Below are positions 1 through 7,654 of a stretch of 12,556 nt of DNA, one piece after another. The position numbers and the translations under genes are program-made. This DNA comes from Candidatus Aminicenantota bacterium (GTDB lineage Bacteria; Acidobacteriota; Aminicenantia; Aminicenantales; Aminicenantaceae): assembly GCA_013139435.1 (NCBI GenBank), contig WTAW01000365.1:1-12556 (forward strand). Reading direction: 5' to 3'. Below the pieces are notes generated by a model. It was not told where the DNA came from, made no database searches, and worked only from the letters and a program-made list of their open reading frames with translations. Numbering within the stretch: position 1 is the first letter of the stretch; every line of letters starts with the position of its first letter.

Positions 1-356
1 ATATCTTCCTGGCTCCCATCTGCTTGAGCAGGATCCTTGAATCCTTTATGAATAATAATTTCTCCAGGGAAAAAGGGGCAAGACTCCTTAGCATAATCAC
101 AGACAGTGATCACATAATCGAATTGGACATCCATGAATTCACTCACGTTTTTAGAGCGGTAGGAGGAAATATCTATACCGATCTCCTCCATTACTTGAAT
201 AGCATTAGGATTTATGAATGAGGGTTCCGTTCCAGCACTATGGACCTCATAATATTCTCCAAATGAAGTTCGCAACAAACCTTCGGCCATTTGTGAACGA
301 GCAGAATTGTGGGTACAGATGAAGAGAACTTTTTTCTTATTAATCTTCGTGTTCAT
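1..356 (-). CDS. arsC: Arsenate reductase, thioredoxin-coupled (low-MW phosphatase fold), 3' end cut by window
   Basis: Reduces arsenate to arsenite in the cytoplasm. The 118 visible codons read from an ATG at 356 down to the window edge. The phosphatase P-loop CTHNSAR (residues 14-20) is followed by SQMAEG, the usual ArsC signature. The other two cysteines of the pI258-type relay are present: C86 and C93, seven residues apart in a VCxxxxxxCP context. Then come HKGF and DPA (about 103-110). The family is about 130-145 residues, so only the last 15-30 should be missing. The CDS overlaps the 3' end of phoU by 17 bases and has no clear Shine-Dalgarno site, so it probably depends on translational coupling. 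As the last visible gene of a Pst operon it fits detoxification of arsenate that enters through phosphate uptake. A protein tyrosine phosphatase role is less likely because the three-cysteine pattern is intact. Confidence 0.9.
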   Translation of the reverse strand, partial: MNTKINKKKVLFICTHNSARSQMAEGLLRTSFGEYYEVHSAGTEPSFINPNAIQVMEEIGIDISSYRSKNVSEFMDVQFDYVITVCDYAKESCPFFPGEIIIHKGFKDPAQADGSQED

Positions 357-1020
357 AATTGAATTTTTCACAATGGTGCTTGATCGTTTTCCCCAGGACG
401 AAATAGATGACATTTTCGCTAATATTGGTGGCGTGGTCGGCAATCCGCTCAAGGTGTCGTCCGATCAGAATAAGATCTACCGCTCTTTTAATAGACGTAT
501 GATCATCCATCATATAAGTTAGAAGTTCACGGAATATCTGGTCATTCAACTTGTCCACTTCATCATCCCGTTCACATACATTTCTTGCAAGGACATCGTC
601 TCGGTTGACGAATGCTGTAATGGAGTCTTTGACCATATTCTCAGCAAGAGAGGCCATCCTCGGGATATCGATCAACGGCTTCAAAACGGGCACTTTGAGC
701 AATTCCAATGTTCGATCAATGATATTGACAGATTGGTCACCGATCCTCTCCAAATCGCTCGATATTCTTAGAGATGCGGTGATGAGTCGCAGGTCGACAG
801 CCATTGGTTGCCTCAAAGCAAACAATTTCATGCAGAGTTCATCAATTTTTATATCTAAAAGATTAATTTCCTTTTCCTGCTCAAGCACTTTGTTCGCATA
901 TTCTTCATTCCGTTCTTCAAGGCTTTTAATGGCCGTGGCGATCGAATCTTGAGCCAAAGAAGCCATCTGTAGTAATTTTTCCTGTAAGGTTTTTAACTCT
1001 TCGTCAAATTGTCTTTTCAT
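340..1020 (-). CDS. phoU: Phosphate transport system regulatory protein PhoU
   Basis: Cytoplasmic adaptor that links the PstSCAB transporter to the PhoR kinase and keeps the Pho regulon off when phosphate is plentiful. The 226-residue length is normal for the family. The protein is two helical repeats, each with the PhoU metal-binding motif: DLERIGDQSVNI (residues 89-100) and HLERIADHATNI (189-200). The start is supported by an AGGAG-like site (CTCCT on the plus strand near 1027-1031). It lies 32 bases after pstB and overlaps arsC at its 3' end, so it belongs to the same operon. Only the last ten or so residues (HHCEKFNYEHED) look lineage-specific. Confidence 0.96.
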   Translation of the reverse strand: MKRQFDEELKTLQEKLLQMASLAQDSIATAIKSLEERNEEYANKVLEQEKEINLLDIKIDELCMKLFALRQPMAVDLRLITASLRISSDLERIGDQSVNIIDRTLELLKVPVLKPLIDIPRMASLAENMVKDSITAFVNRDDVLARNVCERDDEVDKLNDQIFRELLTYMMDDHTSIKRAVDLILIGRHLERIADHATNISENVIYFVLGKTIKHHCEKFNYEHED

Positions 1021-1052
1021 AATATTCTCCTGTTCGTAAGATATCCTCGAAT

Positions 1053-1814
1053 TTATCCAAACCTTCCGGTTATATAATCTTCTGTGAGTTTATTTTTGGG
1101 ATTCGTAAAAATCTTCGTTGTCTCTCCATATTCGATCAACTCTCCCAGCATGAGAAAGGCTGTGTAATCAGAGACTCGGGCAGCCTGTTGCATGTTGTGG
1201 GTCACAATCACGACTGTATAATTTTCTCGCATCTTTTGAATGAGGTCTTCGATTTTCGCCGTGGCAATCGGGTCGATCGCTGAGCAGGGTTCATCAAACA
1301 ACATGACCTCAGGATCTACAGCTAATGAACGGCCAATGCACAGACGCTGTTGTTGGCCACCTGATAGCGCAAAAGCATTCTCATGAAGCCGGTCTTTGAC
1401 TTCATCCCAAAGAGCTGCTTTTTTAAGGCTTTTTTCAACTATTTCCGCAATTTTTTTTCTATCCTTCATCCCAGCTATACGCAGTCCGTAGGCAATATTA
1501 TCAAAAATCGATTTTGGGAAAGGATTGGGCTTCTGGAACACCATCCCAACCTGAGTTCTCAGCTCAACCACATCCATTTTGGGTGAATTGATGTTCACAC
1601 CATCGAGCAGGATTTCTCCTTCAACTTTGGTTCCAGCAATAATATCGTTCATACGATTAAGGGTGCGGATAAATGTCGATTTGCCACAACCCGAAGGGCC
1701 GATGAGTGCTGTTACCTTATTGGCAGGAGCAACGATACTAATGTCTTTCAAGGCCATCTTGTTACCGTAGTAAAAGTTCAGGTGCTTCGATTCCATTTTC
1801 GCTTTTAGTTCCAT
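1053..1814 (-). CDS. pstB: Phosphate ABC transporter ATP-binding protein PstB
   Basis: ATPase of the high-affinity phosphate importer, acting as a dimer on the cytoplasmic face of PstC/PstA. All nucleotide-binding motifs are visible in the 253 residues: Walker A GPSGCGKST (39-47), Q-loop at Q94 (MVFQKPNPFP), ABC signature LSGGQQQR (150-157), Walker B VMLFDE (170-175) followed by the PstB-typical PCSAIDP, and H-loop H206 (VTHNMQQ). An AGGGAG site that includes the last sense codons of pstA sits seven bases before the ATG at 1814, so translation is coupled to pstA. A second in-frame ATG at codon 7 gives the usual family N-terminus but has no better ribosome site. Confidence 0.97.
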   Translation of the reverse strand: MELKAKMESKHLNFYYGNKMALKDISIVAPANKVTALIGPSGCGKSTFIRTLNRMNDIIAGTKVEGEILLDGVNINSPKMDVVELRTQVGMVFQKPNPFPKSIFDNIAYGLRIAGMKDRKKIAEIVEKSLKKAALWDEVKDRLHENAFALSGGQQQRLCIGRSLAVDPEVMLFDEPCSAIDPIATAKIEDLIQKMRENYTVVIVTHNMQQAARVSDYTAFLMLGELIEYGETTKIFTNPKNKLTEDYITGRFG

Positions 1815-1817
1815 TGT

Positions 1818-2669
1818 TTACTCCCTTTTGACACGCCTCATTCTGTATCTGATGATAACGACGATCAGGTTCATAAAAAAAATTAATGCGATCAGAACGA
1901 GGGCTGTCCCATACGCAATAGGCCTTACCTGAGAAATAGCATGATGCTGGGTGGCCATCACATAGAGATGGTATGGCAGGGCCATAAACTGATCGCTCAA
2001 CGATGATGGGAGCATAGGTAGATAAAAAGCAGCCCCAGTGAACATGATCGGAGCCGTCTCTCCTGCTGCTCTTGCCAGTCCCAGAACAGTTCCGGTTAAC
2101 ATTCCTGGCATGGCGTAGGGCAGAACATTCGTACGGATAGCCTGCCACTTGGTCGCTCCGAGGGCTAAAGCTCCTTCACGATAAGAATTCGGAACTGTTT
2201 TCAGAGCCTCCTCACTGGCCGTGATCGTCCAGGGTAGAGTCATGAGCCCTAACGTCATGCCTGCAGAGAGGATAGATGTCCCAAGATGCATAATATTGAC
2301 AAACAGAATAACGCCAAACAGTCCATAGACAATTGATGGGACTCCCGACAAATTCCTTATAGATAACCGGATGAGCCTTGTCAATTTATTCTGTTTGGCA
2401 TACTCATTCAAATAGATTGCGGCGAACATACCCATGGGAACAGCGAGAAGGGCTGTAACGATCGTGACTAAAAAGGTTCCCATGATCGCAGGGAATATGC
2501 CACCTTCGGTCATTCCCTTTCGAGGTGCTTCGGAGAGGAATTCCCAACGGATGACGCCTCCCCCCTTGCTTCCGATATCATAGAGAAAGAGCAACAGCAC
2601 GGCAAACACGAGATACACACACACGCGAAGAGAGAAAAATCCGATGGATTCGATAATTTTCTTTTTCAC
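1818..2669 (-). CDS. pstA: Phosphate ABC transporter permease PstA
   Basis: Inner-membrane permease subunit that pairs with PstC to form the phosphate channel. The 283 residues have an N-terminal membrane segment (about 12-32), a core of further hydrophobic segments, and the EAA loop that contacts PstB (about 165-184, EGALALGATKWQAI). The conserved GLARAAGETAP follows at 197-207. The C-terminus is short and basic (RYRMRRVKRE). The start overlaps the pstC stop by four bases (ATGA, 2666-2669), and only three bases separate its stop from pstB. It could be confused with PstC, but PstC is clearly the upstream neighbour and is more similar to that subfamily. Confidence 0.96.
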   Translation of the reverse strand: MKKKIIESIGFFSLRVCVYLVFAVLLLFLYDIGSKGGGVIRWEFLSEAPRKGMTEGGIFPAIMGTFLVTIVTALLAVPMGMFAAIYLNEYAKQNKLTRLIRLSIRNLSGVPSIVYGLFGVILFVNIMHLGTSILSAGMTLGLMTLPWTITASEEALKTVPNSYREGALALGATKWQAIRTNVLPYAMPGMLTGTVLGLARAAGETAPIMFTGAAFYLPMLPSSLSDQFMALPYHLYVMATQHHAISQVRPIAYGTALVLIALIFFMNLIVVIIRYRMRRVKRE

Positions 2670-3559
2670 AGTTCTCTTTCCTGGTACTTGCGCAGTATGA
2701 GGTCAGAAATTAGGTTGACAATAAAAGTGATGATAAAAAGCACTAGCGCGATAGCAAAAAGTGCGTAGTAATGTGTCGTATAATAGGGCACTTCTCCCAG
2801 CTCGATGGCAATTGTTGCCGTCATCGTCCGGATAGAACTTAAAAAACCTTTAGGAAAAGCCGGCGCGTTTCCCGTAGCCATGAGAACTGTCATGGTCTCG
2901 CCGATTGCGCGTCCCATTCCCAGCATGATGGCTGCGATGATTCCGGACAAGGCCGCGGGAATCTTAACTCTCATAAGAGTCTGCCACCGGGAAGCGCCTA
3001 AGGCGAGTGAGGCTTCACTGTACGCTCTAGGCACTGCATTGAGGGAATCTTCAGAAATGCTGATGATCGTCGGAAGAGCCATTATGGCTAACAAGATGGA
3101 TCCATTGATAGCATTGAGGCCATGGCTCTGTCCTGTCAGTTTTGCGATAAAAGGACCAAAAAGAACAATACCCAAGAAGCCGATAACAACGGATGGAATG
3201 CCTGCCAGGATCTCGACTATCGGCTTTACGATCTCTCTGACCTTCCAATGAGCCACATCGGAGAGGTAAGCAGCAACTCCAATACCCAGAGGAATAGCGA
3301 CCGCGAGAGCACCAAGGGTGACCATACATGTGCTCATGATCATCGAGACAATCCCGTGCTCTTCTTTAACCGGCGAGGTGGGATTCCAGACTTTGCTGGT
3401 AAAAAACTCTCCGATATTGATTTCTCTGAATGCGGGAATTGCTGTGTATAAAAGAAAAAAGAAAATTCCGACGAGTATGATTATAGCAAGGATTCCATTG
3501 GTGAAAAAAAAGATACGTATCGCCGATTCTTTGAGCTTCCGCCGGATGATTGTCTTCAT
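2666..3559 (-). CDS. pstC: Phosphate ABC transporter permease PstC
   Basis: Second inner-membrane permease of the phosphate importer. Of 297 residues, about 17-40 form the first hydrophobic segment, followed by a short periplasmic stretch and five more hydrophobic segments. The EAA loop is at about 182-201 (EASLALGASRWQTL) and the family signature GMGRAIGETM at 214-223. The ATG at 3559 has only a modest ribosome site (AAGGTAG, about seven bases upstream). It is separated from pstS by 151 bases that carry a strong nested palindrome. That gap is the only large one inside the operon, so downstream expression is probably lower than that of pstS. Confidence 0.96.
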   Translation of the reverse strand: MKTIIRRKLKESAIRIFFFTNGILAIIILVGIFFFLLYTAIPAFREINIGEFFTSKVWNPTSPVKEEHGIVSMIMSTCMVTLGALAVAIPLGIGVAAYLSDVAHWKVREIVKPIVEILAGIPSVVIGFLGIVLFGPFIAKLTGQSHGLNAINGSILLAIMALPTIISISEDSLNAVPRAYSEASLALGASRWQTLMRVKIPAALSGIIAAIMLGMGRAIGETMTVLMATGNAPAFPKGFLSSIRTMTATIAIELGEVPYYTTHYYALFAIALVLFIITFIVNLISDLILRKYQEREL

Positions 3560-3610
3560 TCGAGTCTACCTTACTAGCCTGGATTATTCACGAGTCGAGG
3601 TTAATTTAGT

Positions 3611-3684
3611 GGTTAGGTTGGGTCGGCGCAAGGCGTCGGCCCATGAAGTTGTGGTCGTCCACCACAAGCCGACCCAACCTAACC
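3611..3684. repeat. Nested palindrome between pstS and pstC (attenuator/processing hairpin or dispersed palindromic element)
   Basis: Two perfect 17-base inverted arms, 3611-3627 (GGTTAGGTTGGGTCGGC) and 3668-3684, enclose 40 bases. Inside, a second perfect hairpin forms: TTGTGGT (3649-3655) pairs with ACCACAA (3661-3667) around a five-base loop. GTCGGC occurs twice (3622-3627 and 3635-3640), so the right arm could also pair with the inner copy, giving an alternative shorter fold. GC content is clearly above that of the flanks. No U-run follows on the minus strand, so a simple Rho-independent terminator is unlikely. Position after pstS fits an mRNA-stabilising or processing structure of the kind known after pstS in other bacteria. 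A dispersed MITE/REP-like repeat is equally possible. Confidence 0.85.
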
Positions 3685-3710
3685 CGGACCGCAACGAAGC
3701 ATATAATGTA

Positions 3711-4613
3711 TTATTTGAGATGTTTCTTGTTTTCACTCAGTACGTCAGATCCGATGGGGAAAAATCCTTCTTCCTCGATGATCTTCTGCCCCTCAGGACT
3801 CATTTCGAACATGAGGAAATCCAGAACAACCCCTTTGGGTGTGCCGGCAGTCGTCTGAAAGAGAGGACGTGCGATAGGGTAATCACCGGAGTCAACAGCC
3901 GTTTTATTCAAGGGCGAAAAAACGGCAGCACCAGCATCCTTGGAAACCTTCAGGATCTTGATCCCTTTTCTGGGATTCCCATTCTTATCGACAACATAAC
4001 CAACGCCCACATAGCCGATGCCTTCTTTATCAACAGAGACACCCTCCACGATCTGTGCATTTCCATTCATGCGCTTCATGTCTTGAGAATAATTCTGTTT
4101 TTTGAGTACATGCTCTTGAAAGAAGACAAATGTCCCTGAGTTGGATTGTCTTCCATAAAGGGAGATAGTCTTATCCGGACCGCCGACTTCCTTCCAATTT
4201 GTGATCTCGCCCCTGAATATGGCGCCGATCTGGTCCACGGTGAGTTTAAAAACAGGGCTGCTCTCGTTCACGATCACGCTTAGACCATCCACAGCGATGA
4301 TGAACTTGTGTGGGGTCACTCCACGGTCTTTGGCCATTGTGACCTCTTTGTCCTTCATCGGCCGCGAATGATTGGCGATATCACATGTGCCGTTGATGAG
4401 AGCCGCAATCCCGGTTCCCGAACCTCCGCCAAGCACCGCAATAGGCTTGTCGGGATTATTTGCCATGTAGGTTTCTGCAAGGATCTGCACCAGGTTGACC
4501 ATGGTGTCAGATCCCTTGACCTGAATCATCTTCTTCTGGGCAAAGAGTGAACCGCTCGACAAAATGAGTCCAAAAGCGACACAGCCCACTAGAATGAGTT
4601 TTTTGGTATTCAT
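3711..4613 (-). CDS. pstS: Periplasmic phosphate-binding protein PstS
   Basis: Periplasmic receptor that delivers phosphate to PstC/PstA. The 300-residue precursor starts with a signal peptide (basic MNTKK, hydrophobic core, cleavage likely after LFA, residue 25). Phosphate-contacting segments of the family are visible: KGSDTM (33-38), GGGSGTG (62-68), NHSRP (81-85) and GRQSNSGT (154-161). The mature protein ends in EGFFPIG and a lysine-rich tail, as in the short PstS/PtsS-like class. No lipobox cysteine follows the signal (C11 lies within the hydrophobic core), so it is soluble. AGGAGGG, five bases before the ATG at 4613, is a near-perfect ribosome site, which fits the high expression expected of a receptor. 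Confidence 0.95.
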   Translation of the reverse strand: MNTKKLILVGCVAFGLILSSGSLFAQKKMIQVKGSDTMVNLVQILAETYMANNPDKPIAVLGGGSGTGIAALINGTCDIANHSRPMKDKEVTMAKDRGVTPHKFIIAVDGLSVIVNESSPVFKLTVDQIGAIFRGEITNWKEVGGPDKTISLYGRQSNSGTFVFFQEHVLKKQNYSQDMKRMNGNAQIVEGVSVDKEGIGYVGVGYVVDKNGNPRKGIKILKVSKDAGAAVFSPLNKTAVDSGDYPIARPLFQTTAGTPKGVVLDFLMFEMSPEGQKIIEEEGFFPIGSDVLSENKKHLK

Positions 4614-4639
4614 TTTTCCCTCCTATGGGTCTAGTTTAT

Positions 4640-5704
4640 TTAAAACTTGAAGAATAGAGTCACGTTGAGATATAAATCGTTTCCTGGTTTCTCATCTATT
4701 CTTCCGTACTCTTTAGGATCTGCATAGGTTGCATACTTGATATTGGGAATGAGCCATACATTATTGGCAGCATTCCAGCTCACAGCGCCGATGAAGAAAC
4801 TTGGTTCTGCGTAATCCGCAAAGGGGATGTAGCCAACATTGCTTCCCTTCCAGTTCTCATAGTATCCGTTACCCCAGTTTTTGTCATAACGGAAGATGAG
4901 GTCGATCTTCTTGGAAGCTGTCCAGACTATAAAGGCAGAGACTAAATTGTACTTGTAGGATTCTTCATCGCCTTCTTCAGGTTTTACCTTCTCAGCTCTA
5001 TGGCCATACTCAACACCTACACGGCCCCAGTCGCCCGAATAAGTGACATAGGGATGGACGAGAATCTCGGTAATGATCTCTTTCCTCTTTTCATAATGAC
5101 CATTCAAAGCCACATTGAATCCTTTATCTACGTATGCCATGTGAAGGTAGATCTTCTTTCCGTTGTCAACCTCGCCTTTGTTGCCCGATCCTTGTCCGAA
5201 ATAGCCTCCCCATTGAAATCTTTTTCCGCCATACAAACCAACAGCAAAATCCCTTGATGACGTCCATTTGTAAAGATCGATCGGGGTTTTCTCCAGAGAT
5301 CTGTAACCCCAAATTTTTTCAAGAGAGGTGAAGATCGGGGGATCCAAGATTCCTGCTTTTAAGTTGATTCCTTCTCCCAATTTGAAGTCGATCCACGCGT
5401 CTTTGACATAGGGAACAAGTTTAGTGGCTTCATATTCGGGCGAGTTCATTTCTATCCGGAATCTCATTTTTATTTTATCCGAGAGCTTGTTGTTGTAGGT
5501 GAAATAGATCCTCCGGAACCATAGTCCGCGATTCCCCACGATTCCGTCATCTTCTTCACCTGTGTTATGTTCGGCGATGGTGTACCATTCAGCGATCATA
5601 TACCCTTTGATCTCTCCAGTGCCGGGTTTGAACTGAGCCTGTACAAGAATGGGAAGAAGACCTATTACGAGTACAACGAGTAAAACTAAACTCACTTTCT
5701 TCAT
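4640..5704 (-). CDS. Phosphate-selective porin, OprO/OprP-like outer-membrane beta-barrel
   Basis: Probably forms the outer-membrane channel for phosphate or other anions. The 354-residue precursor has a signal peptide (MKKVSLVLL..., cleavage likely after VQA, residue 23). It ends in FFKF, with the terminal phenylalanine recognised by the outer-membrane assembly machinery. The body alternates short amphipathic strands with aromatic girdles. The stretch with RRIYFTY (64-70), KDAWIDF (101-107), KAGILDPPIF (116-125) and RDFAVGLYG (151-159) resembles the OprO/P family. A strong AAAGGAGG site precedes the ATG. It is the first gene after the Pho box and lies 26 bases before pstS, so outer and inner phosphate uptake share one transcript. 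The substrate is inferred from family and context; a general porin cannot be excluded. Confidence 0.82.
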   Translation of the reverse strand: MKKVSLVLLVVLVIGLLPILVQAQFKPGTGEIKGYMIAEWYTIAEHNTGEEDDGIVGNRGLWFRRIYFTYNNKLSDKIKMRFRIEMNSPEYEATKLVPYVKDAWIDFKLGEGINLKAGILDPPIFTSLEKIWGYRSLEKTPIDLYKWTSSRDFAVGLYGGKRFQWGGYFGQGSGNKGEVDNGKKIYLHMAYVDKGFNVALNGHYEKRKEIITEILVHPYVTYSGDWGRVGVEYGHRAEKVKPEEGDEESYKYNLVSAFIVWTASKKIDLIFRYDKNWGNGYYENWKGSNVGYIPFADYAEPSFFIGAVSWNAANNVWLIPNIKYATYADPKEYGRIDEKPGNDLYLNVTLFFKF

Positions 5705-5748
5705 TTCGCCTCCTTTAAAGAAATTGAAGTCGTATTTTCTTGCTTTAC

Positions 5749-5787
5749 TGTTAAGAAGATATAAATATTGTGTTAATTTTTTGTTAA
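5749..5787 (-). promoter_or_regulatory. Pho-box array upstream of the porin-pst operon
   Basis: On the minus strand TTAACA occurs at 5787-5782, 5776-5771 and 5754-5749, with a degenerate TTTATA at 5765-5760. The four start points are spaced exactly 11 bp apart, the geometry of PhoB/PhoP half-sites bound on one helix face. The array ends 44 bp before the porin start. A sigma-70 style -10 is ambiguous: TATATC (5763-5758) lies inside the array, and the TTAACA at 5787 with a 17-bp spacer to TTATAT (5764-5759) also reads as a promoter. The spacing and repeat are seen directly; binding by the local PhoB is inferred. Confidence 0.85.
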
Positions 5788-5929
5788 TTTTTGTGGCTCT
5801 GCGCTATTTTTTTTGAATTCGATACAGAAAAAATATGCGATGTTAGGATTCCTCAATCCATTGGAAGATTCCGACAGGGCTTTTATGACTTCTTTTGCTT
5901 AAAATGTTTTTTCTCGATAGATGAATTGA

Positions 5930-7654
5930 TCATAGGGGGAATTCTATCGTGACTTTTGTCCCCTGACCTTCAGTGCTCTCCACTTGCACATTCCCACTAT
6001 GTAACCGAGCAATATGCTTGACGATAGACAGACCTAAACCTGTCCCCCCTTGGCTCCGCGACCGTGATTTATCCACAACATAAAATCTTTCGAATATTCT
6101 TTTGATATCTTTCTGGGGAATTCCTATTCCCGTATCCTGAATAACCGCAATGACTTTCCCGTCTTCTCTTTTTAACTCGACACCGATACTGCCCTCATCT
6201 GTGTATTTCACAGCATTGTCAACTAGATTGATAAACATCTGCTCCAGTTTGAAGGTGTCTCCTTTTATTGAAGGAAGATCCTTTTCTATGTTGAAGATAA
6301 GGCTGAGATTCTTTGCGGCTATGCTCTGCTCGAAGATCTTCATGACATTCTCAGTCACTTTTTGCAGATTCACATCTTCAAACTCGGGATCGATCTCCTT
6401 CTCCTCTACTCCGGACAGCGTGAGCAGATCGTTGACGATGTTTATCAATCGATCTGTGTTTCGCTCGATGATCTTCATGTAATGCTTCCCGCCCTCATCA
6501 ATATCTTCAGACAATGTTTCAACATATCCCTTAATGGCCGTCAAAGGGGTGCGCAATTCATGGGATACGTTCACTATAAAATCTTTTTTTATGCGTTCTA
6601 CCTCCTTGATTTTTGTGAGGTCATAAAAAGTCACGACGAGCTCTTCGCGAGAACTTAAAAATGCCGCGCTACACAGCAATGTTCTCTCACCGAACTCAAT
6701 TTCTTGGGAATTATTCTTTTTCTCATCGCGCGTTGTTTTTATAAACTCATTGAAGTCGGGTTTTCGCACAACCTCCCAGTAAAATTTACCGTCCACATTC
6801 TCGCTTTGAATTATGTCCTGAAAACTGGGATTGCTGAGCAAGATTTTTCCATCAGTGTCTAATGTAATTATTCCTTCATCGATCGAAGAGATGATGCTTT
6901 TCAACTCTTCTTTCTGCCCAGTCAATTCTGAGATGAGGTTCTCGATCTGGCCCGTCATATGGTTGAAGCTTTTGGCTAACAAACCGAGCTCATCCCTGTT
7001 TTTTAGATAGACCTGTGTACCGAAATTTCCACTCGCTACCTGACTGGAAGCAGCGCTGAGTTCTTTTATCGGCTCTGAAAGAGAACGTGAAATCAAAAAA
7101 GCTCCCAATAAAGAAACGAGTGTGACCAAGATAAAGAAAGGCAATATGTCGGATCTCATACTGGCGAGTAGTTTGTTGATATCTCTAACAAAGAGGCTGA
7201 CCCTCAGCACGCCAATGATCTGTTCACCCTTTGTCAAAGGCAATCCCACATAGAGCATGTTCGCCTTGACCGTGTTGCTGAAACGTAGAGATCTACCTGT
7301 TGTACCCGCAAAAGCTTCTGCAATCTCGGGCCGGAACCTGTGATTGACCATTGTTCTGGGATCTTCTTCAGAGTCAGCTAAAACGACTCCATCGGGATCT
7401 ATGATCGTGATTCGTGTTTCAATGTCCATTCCAAACCTTTTGACGAAGACATCTAGTTCCTCAAATTCATCCCGGTCGATAAAAGGCATCACACTAAACT
7501 TTAGGGAACTCCCAAGCTTTTCAAGGTTGCTAGCCAATGAGTCGAGATAAAAGGCCCTTGTTGCTCTAAAAGAAAAAAAGAGGAAGAGTGCGGTTAGGGC
7601 GACAATAATCAATACAAATCCACCAAAAACCTTAAAAAATATTGAATGTTTCAT
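5930..7654 (-). CDS. phoR: Phosphate regulon sensor histidine kinase PhoR
   Basis: Membrane kinase that phosphorylates PhoB when phosphate is scarce. The 574 residues contain, in order: membrane segment 1 (about 9-29); a large periplasmic domain of about 140 residues with ITIIDPDGVVLADS (82-95) and NHRFRPEI (104-111); membrane segment 2 (about 168-189); HAMP (about 190-243); PAS (about 250-345); HisKA with phosphoacceptor H365 (VSHELRTPLTAIKGY); and HATPase with N-box FINLVDNAVKYT (474-485), G1 DTGIGIP (507-513), F-box FERFY (521-525) and G2 GGTGLGLSIVK (536-546). The full extracytoplasmic sensor matches the Bacillus-type PhoR and differs from the E. coli protein, which lacks it. The start overlaps the phoB stop (ATGA, 7651-7654). 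Confidence 0.95.
   Translation of the reverse strand: MKHSIFFKVFGGFVLIIVALTALFLFFSFRATRAFYLDSLASNLEKLGSSLKFSVMPFIDRDEFEELDVFVKRFGMDIETRITIIDPDGVVLADSEEDPRTMVNHRFRPEIAEAFAGTTGRSLRFSNTVKANMLYVGLPLTKGEQIIGVLRVSLFVRDINKLLASMRSDILPFFILVTLVSLLGAFLISRSLSEPIKELSAASSQVASGNFGTQVYLKNRDELGLLAKSFNHMTGQIENLISELTGQKEELKSIISSIDEGIITLDTDGKILLSNPSFQDIIQSENVDGKFYWEVVRKPDFNEFIKTTRDEKKNNSQEIEFGERTLLCSAAFLSSREELVVTFYDLTKIKEVERIKKDFIVNVSHELRTPLTAIKGYVETLSEDIDEGGKHYMKIIERNTDRLINIVNDLLTLSGVEEKEIDPEFEDVNLQKVTENVMKIFEQSIAAKNLSLIFNIEKDLPSIKGDTFKLEQMFINLVDNAVKYTDEGSIGVELKREDGKVIAVIQDTGIGIPQKDIKRIFERFYVVDKSRSRSQGGTGLGLSIVKHIARLHSGNVQVESTEGQGTKVTIEFPL

Noticed and set aside
1762..2148. Minus-strand open frame of 128 codons overlapping pstA.
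   Set aside because: It is an out-of-frame shadow of pstA, which has full family motifs and coupled start and stop codons.
3599..3616. GGTTAA and GGTTAG as a possible third Pho box upstream of pstC.
   Set aside because: The step is 12 bp, only two weak half-sites exist, and the second is part of the palindrome arm.
3318..4139. Long plus-strand open frame (273 codons) antisense to pstC and pstS.
   Set aside because: It crosses the intergenic palindrome and lies opposite highly conserved pstS/pstC codons; its product has no signal, domain or ribosome site.
5828..5859. Possible terminator after phoR on the minus strand: GGATT/AATCC stem (5846-5859) and a T6 run (minus strand, 5833-5828).
   Set aside because: The stem is only 5 bp and 12 bases separate it from the T-run, which is not the geometry of a Rho-independent terminator.
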